Positions 1 through 8,160 of a stretch of DNA of 64,000 nt are shown here, in pieces. Numbering within the stretch: the stretch's first letter is position 1; each line of letters starts with the position of its first letter. Location of the stretch: contig NZ_CP047169.1 of assembly GCF_016806125.1 (NCBI RefSeq), positions 62,001 through 126,000 of the forward strand, in the 5' to 3' direction. Under the pieces are notes generated by a model. It was given only the letters and a program-made list of their open reading frames with translations. It was not told where the DNA came from and ran no database searches. A program made the position numbers and the translations under genes. The DNA comes from Ponticoccus alexandrii. Lineage in GTDB: Bacteria; Pseudomonadota; Alphaproteobacteria; Rhodobacterales; Rhodobacteraceae.

Positions 1-49
1 AGATAATCAGCCCGTCAAAGACGATCAGGTCGTCGTGCAGCGTGGTCAT
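1..49 (-). CDS. Probable M19-type dipeptidase, N-terminal fragment
   Basis: Only the first 16 codons lie in the window; the gene runs off the left edge. The translation starts MTTLHDDLIVFDGLII after a GGAAGA ribosome site. The FDGLII stretch resembles the start of bacterial membrane-dipeptidase (peptidase M19) proteins, in which an aspartate near the N-terminus helps bind zinc. It lies 15 bases after the stop of livF in the same orientation, so it is probably the last gene of the Liv importer operon, and a dipeptidase next to an amino-acid importer would make sense. With so little sequence the family is a guess; another amidohydrolase is possible. Confidence 0.4.
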   Translation of the reverse strand, partial: MTTLHDDLIVFDGLII

Positions 50-64
50 TTGGGTCTTCCTTCG

Positions 65-784
65 TCAGAGATAGATTTCGCGCACGATGGCGTCGTGATC
101 GCCCGCCATGGCGCGGACATCGCCGCCGTCCACCACTTCGCCGTCACGCAGGACGATGAAGCGATCGGCGGCGCGGAAGGCGAGGTTCAGGTTCTGCTCG
201 ACCATCAGCATGGTCACCCCGTCCTCCTTCAGCGTGTCGATGATGCGGGCGATTTCCTCGCAGAACTGCGGAGACAAGCCGCCGGAAGGCTCGTCGAGAA
301 GCAGCAGACGCGGTTGCGACATCAGCGCCCGGCCGATGGCGACCATCTGCTGTTCGCCGCCCGAAAGCGTGCGCGTTGGCTGTTTGCGGCGCTCGGCGAG
401 CCGCGGAAAGCGGTCATAGACCAGCCCCAGCGTCTGGCTCAGCGCCTTGCCGCCCCGGCGCATGGCGCCAAGCCGCAGGTTGTCCTCGACGGTAAGGTCG
501 GGGAACAGGTCGCGCGCCTGGCTCACCTGCGCGATGCCATGGGCAAAGATCCTGTGCGGCGGCAGGCCCGCGGTTTCGATCCCGTCGAACAGGACCGAGC
601 CGGAGCTGGGTTTCACAAAGCCGCAGACGGCGTTGAGCGAGGTCGATTTGCCCGACCCGTTGGCCCCCAGCAGCGTCAGGCACTCGCCCGGCAGCACATC
701 GTAGGTGGCGCCGCGCAGGATCGGCTTTTTGCCATAGCCCACATGCAGGTCACGGATTTTCAGAAGCGGTTCAGGAGTGTCCAA
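65..784 (-). CDS. livF: Liv-type ABC importer ATPase LivF
   Basis: This 239-aa cytoplasmic ATPase drives a branched-chain/polar amino-acid ABC importer together with LivG. Visible motifs are Walker A GANGSGKST (about residues 40-48), signature LSGGEQQ, Walker B LLLLDEP and an H-loop region LMVEQNLNLA, the glutamate-glutamine version typical of LivF. Length matches the family. The ATG overlaps the end of livG by 14 bases, which implies translational coupling. It is the fifth gene of livK-H-M-G-F. The family is clear; the substrate cannot be read from the ATPase. Confidence 0.93.
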   Translation of the reverse strand: MDTPEPLLKIRDLHVGYGKKPILRGATYDVLPGECLTLLGANGSGKSTSLNAVCGFVKPSSGSVLFDGIETAGLPPHRIFAHGIAQVSQARDLFPDLTVEDNLRLGAMRRGGKALSQTLGLVYDRFPRLAERRKQPTRTLSGGEQQMVAIGRALMSQPRLLLLDEPSGGLSPQFCEEIARIIDTLKEDGVTMLMVEQNLNLAFRAADRFIVLRDGEVVDGGDVRAMAGDHDAIVREIYL

Positions 785-1535
785 GATAAGCCTCCAGCAC
801 GGCGCGATCTTCGCGGATTTCTTCTGGCGTCCCTTCGGCGATGCGCGCGCCTGCCGCCATCACCAGGATGCGGTCGGCGGCGGCCATCACCAGTTCCACC
901 GCGTGTTCGATGAGAAGGATGCCCACCCCCTTTTCGCCGGCCAGACGGTGGATGATCTCCATCATCTGGGCACGGGCCACGGGCGACAGCCCCACGGCGG
1001 GTTCGTCCAGCAGCAGCACCGGCGGGTCCGAGGCCACGGTGCGTACGATCTCAACGATCCGCTGCTGGCCACCGGACAGATCGCCGGCCCGCGTGTCGGC
1101 CATGTGATCCATCGACATGAGCTTGAGCAGCGCGCGGGCGCGGTGGATGTTTTCGGCTTCGGATTTCAGAGCCTTGGAACGGCCGAGCAGGATATCGAAG
1201 AAAGATCCCTCGGTCTGTGCGTGCAGCCCGGTCAGCACGTTTTCGAGCACCGTCAGCGCCGGGAACAGTCCGCCGTTCTGGAACGTCCGGCGCACCCCCT
1301 GTTCGGCGATCGCGTGCGGGGTCATCCCGGTCAGTTCCCGCCCGTGTAGATGCACGGTGCCCGAGGTCGGCGTCACATAGCCCGAGATCGCGTTGAACAG
1401 CGTGGATTTCCCTGCCCCGTTCGGCCCGATCACCGCGCGCACGGCGCCTTCCTCGAGCGTGAAGGAAACATCGTCCAGAGCGGTCAGGCCGGAGAAGCGG
1501 ACGCTTAGCCCCTCGACAGTCAGAAGATGGGTCAT
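771..1535 (-). CDS. livG: Liv-type ABC importer ATPase LivG
   Basis: The 254-aa ATPase partner of LivF. It has Walker A GPNGAGKST (about residues 37-45), signature LSGGQQR, Walker B VLLLDEP and the H-loop LLIEHAVELVM, with the longer linker after Walker A that separates LivG from LivF. It acts at the inner face of the cytoplasmic membrane and energises the LivHM channel. Its start overlaps the livM stop by 4 bases (ATGA) and its end overlaps livF, so the block is one transcription unit. Confidence 0.93.
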   Translation of the reverse strand: MTHLLTVEGLSVRFSGLTALDDVSFTLEEGAVRAVIGPNGAGKSTLFNAISGYVTPTSGTVHLHGRELTGMTPHAIAEQGVRRTFQNGGLFPALTVLENVLTGLHAQTEGSFFDILLGRSKALKSEAENIHRARALLKLMSMDHMADTRAGDLSGGQQRIVEIVRTVASDPPVLLLDEPAVGLSPVARAQMMEIIHRLAGEKGVGILLIEHAVELVMAAADRILVMAAGARIAEGTPEEIREDRAVLEAYLGHS

Positions 1536-2515
1536 GACTCCTCCCGGTAATAACGTTCGACGAAGATCGGCGAGAGTCGGCGCAGCAGACTGGCAAGGCC
1601 CATGGGCATTGCCACAAGCACGGCGGCGACGATCAGGCCGAAGAACAGCTCTTCCATACCCGGGAAGGCGCGCAGATATTCCGGCAGCGCGGTCAGCAGC
1701 ACCGCGCCCAGAACCGCCCCCAGAACCGAGCCGAGCCCGCCGACCAGCACCATCGCGAAAGAGGCGATGAGATGAAGCATCCCGAAGCTTTCGGGGAATA
1801 CATGGCCGACATGCCGGGCAAAGAGCGCGCCCGCGCAGCCCACCACGAAGCCTGACCAGATGAAGGTGACAAGGATCACCCGCGCGGTTGGGATCGCCAG
1901 CGAGGCGGTCGCCACCTCGTTCTCGCGCACTGCCATGACCGAGCGGCCGAAGCGCGAGCGCATCAGGTTCAGCGTGGCCTTGACCAGAACGACGGTCACG
2001 CCAAGGAAGATATAGAACTTCAGCGTGTCATCGCTTAGTGAGATGCCGAACATCGTCTCGCGCGGCAAGGGCAGCCCATCGGTGCCGCCGGTCAGCGGCT
2101 TTGTGTGCAGATAGGCCCACCGCATCAGCTCGCCAAAGGCCAGCGTGATGATCGCCAGGTAGTAAGAACGAATGCCGCGCAGCGCAGCGGCGGAGGCCAG
2201 AAAGCCGCCAAACGCTCCAAGCACGCCGGCCAGCGGGATCGTGACGATCCAGGGCAGGCCGAGCTTGGCCGTGAGCATCGCCGAGGCATAGGCGCCGATA
2301 CCGAAAAACGCGGTGTTGGCAAAGGCGAGCTGGCCGAGATTGCCGATCACGAGGGTAAATCCCAGTGTGACCAGGATCGAGATCAGCATCCCGTTGACGA
2401 TGAACTGCGTATAGGCATTCGTGGTCAGCGGCAGCAGGAGAAGCAGCGCGGGAACGGCCCAGAAGGCCCAGGTGCGCAGGCTGCGTTGGCGGGTGGAAGG
2501 CATGGTCGTGCTCAT
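1532..2515 (-). CDS. livM: Liv-type ABC importer permease LivM
   Basis: A 327-aa, very hydrophobic inner-membrane permease with about eight to ten predicted helices. It carries the family motif GQLAFANTAFFGIGAYASA (about residues 60-80) and the conserved RGIRSYYLAIITLAFGELMRW stretch that begins near residue 113. It pairs with LivH to form the transmembrane channel. The start lies 4 bases after the livH stop and its 3' end overlaps livG, as expected within a liv operon. The N-terminal arginine/serine-rich 15 residues precede the first helix. Confidence 0.92.
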   Translation of the reverse strand: MSTTMPSTRQRSLRTWAFWAVPALLLLLPLTTNAYTQFIVNGMLISILVTLGFTLVIGNLGQLAFANTAFFGIGAYASAMLTAKLGLPWIVTIPLAGVLGAFGGFLASAAALRGIRSYYLAIITLAFGELMRWAYLHTKPLTGGTDGLPLPRETMFGISLSDDTLKFYIFLGVTVVLVKATLNLMRSRFGRSVMAVRENEVATASLAIPTARVILVTFIWSGFVVGCAGALFARHVGHVFPESFGMLHLIASFAMVLVGGLGSVLGAVLGAVLLTALPEYLRAFPGMEELFFGLIVAAVLVAMPMGLASLLRRLSPIFVERYYREES

Positions 2516-2519
2516 GATC

Positions 2520-3389
2520 CTACACCTTCACCACGGCCTTGCGCCCAAACAGCCCCTGGGGGCGGATGAACAGCACAAGCACGATGACCACATAGGCGGT
2601 GATCTCGATCAGCGCGCTGTCGAGATAGGCGCCGGAATATTGTTCGGCCAGGCCCAGCAGGATGCCACCCAGAACCGCGCCGCCCAGCGAGCCGAAGCCG
2701 CCCAGCGTCATTGCGGCAAAGCCTTTGATAAGAAAGCTTGCGCCAAGGTCTGGATGCAACAGCGAGACCGGCGCCACGAGGATGCCGCCAAGCGCACCAA
2801 GCGCCGCGCCGATGCCCCAGCTGAAATCGTTGAACCGCTCGACATTCAGGCCGATGAGCCTTGCGCCGCGCGCGCTTTGATAGACCGCCTGGACCATCTT
2901 GCCGAGATCGGTCAGCGCGAGCAGGCCGAAGAAGAGGATCAGCAGCACCATGACCGTGCCGATGATGAAAACCGCATCGCCGGTGATCACCAGATCACCG
3001 ACAAAAATCGGTTCCATGTCGAAGACCGGGGGCATCGGCAGCACTTCGCGGCCCCAGACCATGCGCGCGATGCCGCGCAACACATAGCCCGCCGAGATGC
3101 ACATGAGCGCCAGTCCGATATGCGGCCCGCCCCAGATCGGCCGGATCAGCCCCTTGCTGAACAGCACGCCCAGCACGAACATGGCGATCATCGCCAGTGC
3201 CGCCGCCGGCAGGAAGGCGATCCCCGCAAGCACCACCAGCACGTAAGAGAGGAAGGCGCCCGCCATGACAAAATCGCCATGGCCGAAATTCACAACCGTG
3301 GTCGAGCGGTAGACCACCGTCAGCGACAACGCGATGAGGGCATAGATCGCCCCTTGGGCGAGTCCGCCCAATGTCAGCTGCATCAGCAT
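2520..3389 (-). CDS. livH: Liv-type ABC importer permease LivH
   Basis: A 289-aa inner-membrane permease. It opens with the LivH-typical MLMQLTLGGLAQGAIYALIA and contains VVNFGHGDFVMAGAFLSY (about residues 32-49), the motif in which LivH proteins have N-[FL]-[AG]-H-G-[DE]. A GGAG site sits upstream of the ATG; a second ATG two codons on is equally possible. It lies about 65 bases downstream of livK, the usual place for a short attenuating gap after a highly expressed binding protein, though I see no clear terminator in that gap. Confidence 0.92.
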   Translation of the reverse strand: MLMQLTLGGLAQGAIYALIALSLTVVYRSTTVVNFGHGDFVMAGAFLSYVLVVLAGIAFLPAAALAMIAMFVLGVLFSKGLIRPIWGGPHIGLALMCISAGYVLRGIARMVWGREVLPMPPVFDMEPIFVGDLVITGDAVFIIGTVMVLLILFFGLLALTDLGKMVQAVYQSARGARLIGLNVERFNDFSWGIGAALGALGGILVAPVSLLHPDLGASFLIKGFAAMTLGGFGSLGGAVLGGILLGLAEQYSGAYLDSALIEITAYVVIVLVLFIRPQGLFGRKAVVKV

Positions 3390-3454
3390 CGGTATTGCTC
3401 CTGAAAAAGGCCGGACACGGACAGGCCGAGCCCGGCAGTCGGGGGAGGTTAAGC

Positions 3455-4633
3455 TTAGTAGGGCTGGCCCCAGGCTTTCAGCACGGTCGGTTCACCGTCG
3501 ACAAAACCGGCAACGGCAGAGCCTTTGACGCCCTGGTGGTCTTCGGGCGTCCAGGTGATCGGGTCCGATAGGATGCCGGTGTCGAAATCGCGCATCTCTT
3601 CCAGCGCGGCGACCAGCTTGGACCGGGTCAGATCCGGGCCGACGGCCTCCAGGGCCGAGACCAGCGCCTCGGCCGAGCCGATTGAGACGAAGGAGAAGGT
3701 CGAAAGCTCTTCGTCGGGGTAGTATTTGTGGATCATGTCGCCCCAAGGCTTCATTTTCGCGCCGTCAAGATTGTCCACATAGGAGTGGATCACATAGTAA
3801 TTCTTGACGGTGTCAAAATCGCCGGTGCGCTTGAGCGTGTTTTCCAGATCGGTGCCGGCGGTGCCCATGACGGGAATGTCACCCATGCCATATTTCTTGA
3901 GGTCGCGCAGGAAGATGGCGGTTTCCGCTTCATAAAGCGCTGCGATGATGAAGTCCGGTTTGTTCTGGCGCATCTTCAGCACCTGCGCAGTCGCGTCGGT
4001 CTGGCCGCGCTCCATCGTCAGCTCGACCGAGGGGGCGACCCCCTGTTCTTTCAGATAGTCGCGCGCCGGGTTGGAGTAGCTGTGTGCCCAGTCGTTGGAA
4101 TGTTCGATGATCGCCACGTTCTTGGTGTCGGGCTTGGAGAGTACGAAGGAGGCCATGGCACGGCCGTTTGCGCTGCCGGTGGGAACGCCATGAAAGATGT
4201 TTTTGGCCAGCGGTGTCGAGATCGAGTCGCTGACCGCGTGGGCGACGATCCACGGCAGGCCCGCCTCTTCGATGGTCGGCCGCAGCGCCAGCGCAACGCC
4301 CGAGCAGGAATTGCCGTGCAGCATAAAGACCTCGTCCTGCGAGATCAGCTTCTTGGCCGCCGCCAGACCCTTGGCGCTGTCGCAGGCGGTATCCTCCTGC
4401 ACGGCGACCAGCTTGCGGCCATGCACCCCGCCCTCTTCATTGACCTTGTCGTAATAGGCCATCATCCCAATCAGCGCCTTGCTGTAGGAGGAGGCATTGC
4501 CGGAGAATGGCCCCATCACACCAATGGTGATGGCATCGTCGGTCAGGCCTTGGGTTTCCCAACCGTCGTCTTGGGCCAGGGCCGGCGCCGCTGCAAAGGC
4601 GGCTGCGGCCATGAGGGAAGTCAGCTTTTTCAT
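3455..4633 (-). CDS. livK: Periplasmic substrate-binding protein of the Liv importer
   Basis: A 392-aa periplasmic binding protein (family 6, type I fold). It has a Sec signal peptide (MKKLTSLMAAAAFAAAPALA, cleavage likely before QDD), then the hallmark ITIGVMGPFSGNASSYSK, a GVHGRKLV strand-turn and the H-G-N-S-C-S-G-V region where the ligand carboxylate usually binds. An AGGAG site precedes the ATG. It is larger than classical E. coli LivK and belongs to the broad ABC amino-acid/urea/amide-binding group, so the ligand could be a branched-chain amino acid, an amide or an aromatic compound. It lies between the TetR gene and livH in the same orientation. Confidence 0.88.
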   Translation of the reverse strand: MKKLTSLMAAAAFAAAPALAQDDGWETQGLTDDAITIGVMGPFSGNASSYSKALIGMMAYYDKVNEEGGVHGRKLVAVQEDTACDSAKGLAAAKKLISQDEVFMLHGNSCSGVALALRPTIEEAGLPWIVAHAVSDSISTPLAKNIFHGVPTGSANGRAMASFVLSKPDTKNVAIIEHSNDWAHSYSNPARDYLKEQGVAPSVELTMERGQTDATAQVLKMRQNKPDFIIAALYEAETAIFLRDLKKYGMGDIPVMGTAGTDLENTLKRTGDFDTVKNYYVIHSYVDNLDGAKMKPWGDMIHKYYPDEELSTFSFVSIGSAEALVSALEAVGPDLTRSKLVAALEEMRDFDTGILSDPITWTPEDHQGVKGSAVAGFVDGEPTVLKAWGQPY

Positions 4634-4760
4634 TTTCTACTCCTGTTGAACGGTTCCGTCTGACGCGGCTTGGTGCCGCTCTTGTTTGGGGCAGAGCCCC
4701 TTTAAAAACCGGATGCCTTGTTTGTTATATTGGTGCGGCCGGTCCTCTTTCTCCTTTTGC

Positions 4761-5384
4761 TCAGGTCTCGCCGGTTATGGGGCGCACATGGATTGCAAGG
4801 ATTGTCTTCAGCGCCAGAAGCATCCCGCGGAAATAGCCTTCGTCGCGGCGCAACACCGCCTGCACCGCCATGCCGCGAAACACGTTCATTGCCAGGTTCA
4901 ACGCAACCCGCGAGGTCACCACTTCGGGGTTCACCGATTCAAAGGTCTGCGACCAGATCGCTTCGAGCCGCTTGTGCAGATCGAGGATCAGCGGCGCAAG
5001 CTGTTGCCGCAACTCGGTATCGCCCCGCGCCGCGACGATGATCTCGAGTGAGGAATAGAACCAGTCGCCACGCAGCACCTCGTCCCAGACTGCATCGAAG
5101 AACGTGTCGTAATCCAGCGCGCCGTTGCGCAGATCGGTGGCCAGCGCCTCGAGCCCGGAAGCGAAATTCGCAAACATCTCCTCCGTGGCGGCAACAATCA
5201 GCGCCATCTTACTTGGGTAGTGATGCGTCTGTGCGCCGCGCGACACGCCGGCCCGCTTGGCGATACCGGAGGTGCTGGTATTCGCATAGCCGACATCCAT
5301 CAGCATCTTAACCGTCGCGGCAAGCAGCAGCCTGCGGGTTTCGGTGCTGCGCTGGTCCTGTGTGCGGCGTGTCGATACTGTCAT
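4761..5384 (-). CDS. TetR-family transcriptional regulator
   Basis: A 207-aa TetR-type repressor. The N-terminal helix-turn-helix reads RRLLLAATVKMLMDVGYANT, followed by TSGIAKRAGVSRGAQTHHYPSK (about residues 16-57), and the remaining helices form a ligand-binding domain. I chose the ATG at 5384 over a longer upstream frame because an AGAGGG ribosome site sits 5-6 bases before it and homology begins there. It is transcribed towards the liv genes with a 127-base gap, so it probably controls that operon in response to a substrate. The inducer is unknown. Confidence 0.85.
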   Translation of the reverse strand: MTVSTRRTQDQRSTETRRLLLAATVKMLMDVGYANTSTSGIAKRAGVSRGAQTHHYPSKMALIVAATEEMFANFASGLEALATDLRNGALDYDTFFDAVWDEVLRGDWFYSSLEIIVAARGDTELRQQLAPLILDLHKRLEAIWSQTFESVNPEVVTSRVALNLAMNVFRGMAVQAVLRRDEGYFRGMLLALKTILAIHVRPITGET

Positions 5385-5636
5385 TTCGTCCCTCTTTACA
5401 AACAGGCTGGTTGGTTTTTTTGATTCGGTCAAGCCCGCCTGCAACTTTTGGCAGGCTGAGCCGCTGTCAATGATCGAGTTTGTCCGGTTTTGCGGCATGG
5501 ATGGTCACCGGGCTTTGTTTCGGACCAAAGTCCGGGTGGTTTCGGGCGCCGCGCCCGGCTGAAAGGGCGCGCCTCAGAGGTGGCACGGTTTGTCTGAACA
5601 GTCCGCAGCCGTTTTCTAAGTGGATCTTCCGCTCGT

Positions 5637-5955
5637 TTATGCCGCGACCGGGGCTGGCAGGAGCCGGTTGAGATATGCCTTATCGGGCGTTTGTCCGTCC
5701 AGAGATGAATGGATTCCCGCGCGTTGTAGAATGTCAGGTATCGGGAGAGACCTACGCGGGCCTTCGAGACGCTGTCATAGGCCTGGAGGTAAACCTCCGT
5801 ACTTGATGGTTCTCTAGCCGCTCGCCGAGGACATTGCCTGGCCGGGCCCCCTTTCCATCCACGCTGACCTCGATCTCGACAGCCTTCAGCGCCTTGATAA
5901 AGCTCATGGATGTGAACTGGCCCCCTTGGTCGATTGTTCATCATTCAGGGCTTGC
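5637..5955 (-). pseudogene. IS3-family transposase remnant (OrfB C-terminal part)
   Basis: The minus strand encodes the end of an IS3-type DDE transposase, but only by switching frame. One frame gives TIDQGGQFTSMSFIKALKAV then IEVSVDGKGA, a second gives EVYLQAYDSVSKARVGLSRY, and a third gives HSSLDGQTPDKAYLNRLL, then PAPVAA and a stop. These correspond in order to the DQG-x-Q-F-T-S, V-S-M-D-G-K-G, E-V-Y-L-x-A-Y-D-S and H-S-S-L-D-x-x-T-P-D-x-A-Y motifs of the family. At least two frameshifts and two stops near its 5' end make it non-functional. The N-terminal two thirds and the first ORF are missing, so this is an old insertion scar. Confidence 0.72.
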
Positions 5956-6047
5956 TGTAAGCTCCAGCTTCAAACGGTTCAGTTTTCAGCGGGCAGAGCA
6001 ATCCGCGTGCGCCATGCACTGCCCGGTCGGCCTTGCAAAGTGAGGTC

Positions 6048-6383
6048 CCGAGAGGGGAGTGGGACCTGATGATGTTCCGCAAGGCGTATGGAAAGGTGAA
6101 CGTGGCGTCGCTCTGGTTGAGCCTGCAGGCCACTAGGCCGTGGTGATGCGCAATGAGGATCGCCAGTCCAAACCGATCATGGAGGCGCGGACGCATGGTT
6201 CTGTCACCCGTAAACTCGGTGCCAGACAGGCACCGTCGAGAATACGAACAACAGGCTCAGGACGTACCTGCCCCGCTCAAGGAACCAACGCCGCGCAGGT
6301 GCCTCGGGTAACGGGCGCCAACCGAGGTCTTTGACGTCAAGCTGACGGAAATCCAGAACCGCCTCGAATGCTCGAATGAATGA
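6048..6383 (+). pseudogene. IS30-family-like transposase remnant, internally deleted
   Basis: The plus strand reads EWDLMMFRKAYGKVNVASL, then in a second frame AVVMRNEDRQSKPIMEA, then GTVENTNNRLRTYLPRS and finally TEVFDVKLTEIQNRLECSNE before a stop. In order these match the DDE-domain start, the N-x-D-R-x-S-x-P-[IV]-M block, the catalytic-glutamate block Q-K-G-[TA]-V-E-N-x-N and the C-terminus of IS30-type transposases. The segment with the second catalytic aspartate is missing and several frameshifts and one in-frame stop are present. It lies next to, and opposite in direction to, the IS3 remnant. The family call rests on remembered motifs. Confidence 0.6.
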
Positions 6384-6627
6384 GCATATCGGAAACTGCA
6401 CTTCAGTGCGCGTTCCCAGTGCCATTTCTTTCGCGGCGATGCACCCGACGGGCCGCCGGTCCGGCGGCGCAACCGGTTGTTGCACACCGGGGCGTGGCCG
6501 GTTTCCCGGTCCGGGACAGACCGGTCAGGCAGCCTTGGCAACGCAGGTGTTTCGGCAGTCAGGGCGCAGCGCTACGCAGGACAGCGTCACTTCTTCTTCG
6601 GCCCGGGCGGCACGCCAAGCGGCCCGG

Positions 6628-6942
6628 TCAGCCCTGGACCCAGACAGAGATCGTGATCGCTTCTGGCCGGTCCACGAAGCCGTCAACGTTGACCACGCGC
6701 ACGCGCATGTGGCGCCCCTCTTCGACCAGCGGCCGTAGGCTGGCCTCATGTTCCGAGCCGACCCGCCCGACCGGGCGCAACCCGCGCCCGACAAAGCGGC
6801 TGGCCCATGTCCGGGGCCGCGCCAGCATCGCGACATGATCGTCGTCCAGACCGATTTCCAGATCGTCGCCGGGACACAGCCGGAAGCGCCCCAGATCGCT
6901 GGGGGTCTGCATGAGCTTGCAGGAGTAGATCAACGGATGCAT
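6628..6942 (-). CDS. Small hypothetical protein, possibly HIRAN-like
   Basis: A 104-aa protein without signal peptide or membrane helix. It begins MHPLIYSCKLMQTPSDLGRF after a GAGGG site about ten bases upstream. The pattern P-G-D-D-L-E-I, then V-A-M-L-A-R-P, then R-P-V-G-R-V-G-S-E-H-E-A-S-L-R-P-L-V-E-E-G, then R-V-R-V-V-N-V-D-G resembles small single-domain beta-rich proteins such as HIRAN domains, which bind DNA ends, but this is weak. It stands alone between transposon debris and the SDR gene. Intact length, an RBS and an even residue mix argue for a real gene; there is no functional evidence. Confidence 0.45.
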   Translation of the reverse strand: MHPLIYSCKLMQTPSDLGRFRLCPGDDLEIGLDDDHVAMLARPRTWASRFVGRGLRPVGRVGSEHEASLRPLVEEGRHMRVRVVNVDGFVDRPEAITISVWVQG

Positions 6943-7244
6943 CTGTTCGGCCCTCGATAGCGACGCTCTTTGTGGCGTCCGATTCTATGGCCAGCTTACC
7001 TGCGTCAACCGCACCATCCAAACGGGAAAGCGGTCACGCCGTCACAATCTTGTCGCGCGGCGGTCAGGGCGCCACCCCTGCCCCGGCGTCAATACAACAC
7101 CGCGCCGGTCACAAGCACCGGCGCAGGCTGGGCAGGGCTCCATAGACCCGCCCGAAAGGTGGGCGCCAAGGATGTGCCGCGCCCCCTTCACCTCGCAAGG
7201 CCCCCGCCTTCGGAGGGGGCCAGCGTGGCAACCACCCCGGCGGA
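6943..7244. other. Intergenic stretch with one stem-loop
   Basis: I see no supportable gene here. Short open frames on both strands lack ribosome sites and family motifs. The only structure is the GC stem-loop at 7199-7221 just past the end of the SDR gene. Confidence 0.5.
7199..7221 (-). terminator. Stem-loop after the SDR gene
   Basis: GGCCCCC and GGGGGCC arms (7 bp) enclose a 9-base loop, 24 bases past the SDR stop codon in its direction of transcription. There is no T-run after it, so it may be a 3' end stabiliser or a weak terminator. Confidence 0.45.
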
Positions 7245-8027
7245 TTACGGCATCAGCTGCCCGCCGTTGACCTCTAGGGTCTGGCCGATGATGTAGCCCG
7301 ACAGTGCTTCTGAGGCGAGGAAGAGATAGGCGCCGACGCATTCCTCGGCGACCCCGTGGCGGCCCTGCGGGATGGTGGCGCGCATCGCCTCCATCTGGGC
7401 GTCGGTCGAGTAGCGTTCGTGGAAGGGCGTCGTGATCACCCCCGGCGCCACCGCGTTGACGCGGATGCCGTCGCCGATCCACTCTTTCGCCATGCCCCGT
7501 GTGACGTTCGAAACGAAGGCCTTGGACGAGCCATACAGCCCCGCCCCGCCGCTTGCCCCGTTGCGGGCCGCGATCGAGGTGGTGTTGATGATGAAGCCGC
7601 CGCCCTGCTTCTTCAGATGCGGCACTGCGGCCTTGGCGGCGACAAGGACCGACCGGGCGTTCAGGTCCATGATCCGGTCGTAATCCTCGTCCGTCGCCTC
7701 GGCATAGGGGACGCGCTTGACCATGCCGCCCGCGTTGCTGATCAGCCCGTCCAGCCCGCCAAGCGCCGTGGCCGCCTCTTCGACCGCCGCCGCCAGCGCA
7801 GCGCTGTCCGAGGCATCGGCGCGTATCGCTACGGCAAAACCGCCCGCGGCCTCGATATCGGCGACCACCGCCTCTGCCGCCTCCTTGCTGGAGTTGTAGT
7901 GCACCGCCACCTTGGCGCCCTGCGCCCCGAAGGCGCGCGCCAGCGCCGCCCCGATGCCCGTCGAAGCCCCGGTGATAAGGACGCGTTTACCGGCGAGATC
8001 CGGCAGGGTTCCGTATTGTCTGGTCAA
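7245..8027 (-). CDS. SDR-family NAD(P)-dependent oxidoreductase
   Basis: A 260-aa classical short-chain dehydrogenase/reductase, annotated as 3-oxoacyl-ACP reductase-like. Visible motifs are the dinucleotide loop TGASTGIG (residues 19-26), NAG (98-100), catalytic Ser151 with Tyr165-x3-Lys169, and the C-terminal GQTLEVNGG typical of the group. The start codon is TTG at 8027, supported by AGGGAG seven bases upstream; no ATG fits better. It is divergent from dctP with 133 bases between them, so the dehydrogenase probably oxidises or reduces a substrate brought in by that TRAP system. The substrate is unknown; sugar acids and hydroxy acids are common for such pairs. Confidence 0.88.
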   Translation of the reverse strand: MTRQYGTLPDLAGKRVLITGASTGIGAALARAFGAQGAKVAVHYNSSKEAAEAVVADIEAAGGFAVAIRADASDSAALAAAVEEAATALGGLDGLISNAGGMVKRVPYAEATDEDYDRIMDLNARSVLVAAKAAVPHLKKQGGGFIINTTSIAARNGASGGAGLYGSSKAFVSNVTRGMAKEWIGDGIRVNAVAPGVITTPFHERYSTDAQMEAMRATIPQGRHGVAEECVGAYLFLASEALSGYIIGQTLEVNGGQLMP

Positions 8028-8067
8028 ATTCTCTCTCCCTTGTCTGCCCGCATGGGCAGGTTTTTAG

Positions 8068-8081
8068 ACGACATGTCAGTG
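8068..8081. promoter_or_regulatory. Operator-like palindrome between SDR and dctP
   Basis: The sequence ACGACATGTCAGTG contains GACATGTCAGT, identical over 11 bases to the core of the perfect palindrome at 21559-21574. It lies just upstream of a -35-like element for dctP and 40 bases before the SDR start, where one repressor could control both directions. Confidence 0.5.
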
Positions 8082-8086
8082 AACTG

Positions 8087-8116
8087 TTGCACGACTGTCC
8101 GATTTGCTACCATACT
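8087..8116 (+). promoter_or_regulatory. Candidate sigma70 promoter for dctP
   Basis: TTGCAC (8087-8092) and CATACT (8111-8116) are separated by 18 bases and lie 45 bases before the dctP start. The match is moderate. The operator-like site ends 6 bases upstream of the -35 element. Confidence 0.35.
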
Positions 8117-8160
8117 AGAAAACAGTTCGGCACCCTAAACGCCGGACAAGGGAGGAAATC

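Noticed and set aside
4685-4706. GGGGC/GCCCC stem-loop between TetR and livK as a terminator
   Set aside because: The stem is 5 bp with a 3-base loop and no T-run in the minus-strand direction. The evidence is too weak to list as a feature.
8044-8065. Hairpin CTGCCC/GGGCAG followed by TTTTT as a terminator
   Set aside because: The stem is only 6 bp and on the plus strand it would sit downstream of no plus-strand gene and upstream of the likely dctP promoter. It may be chance.
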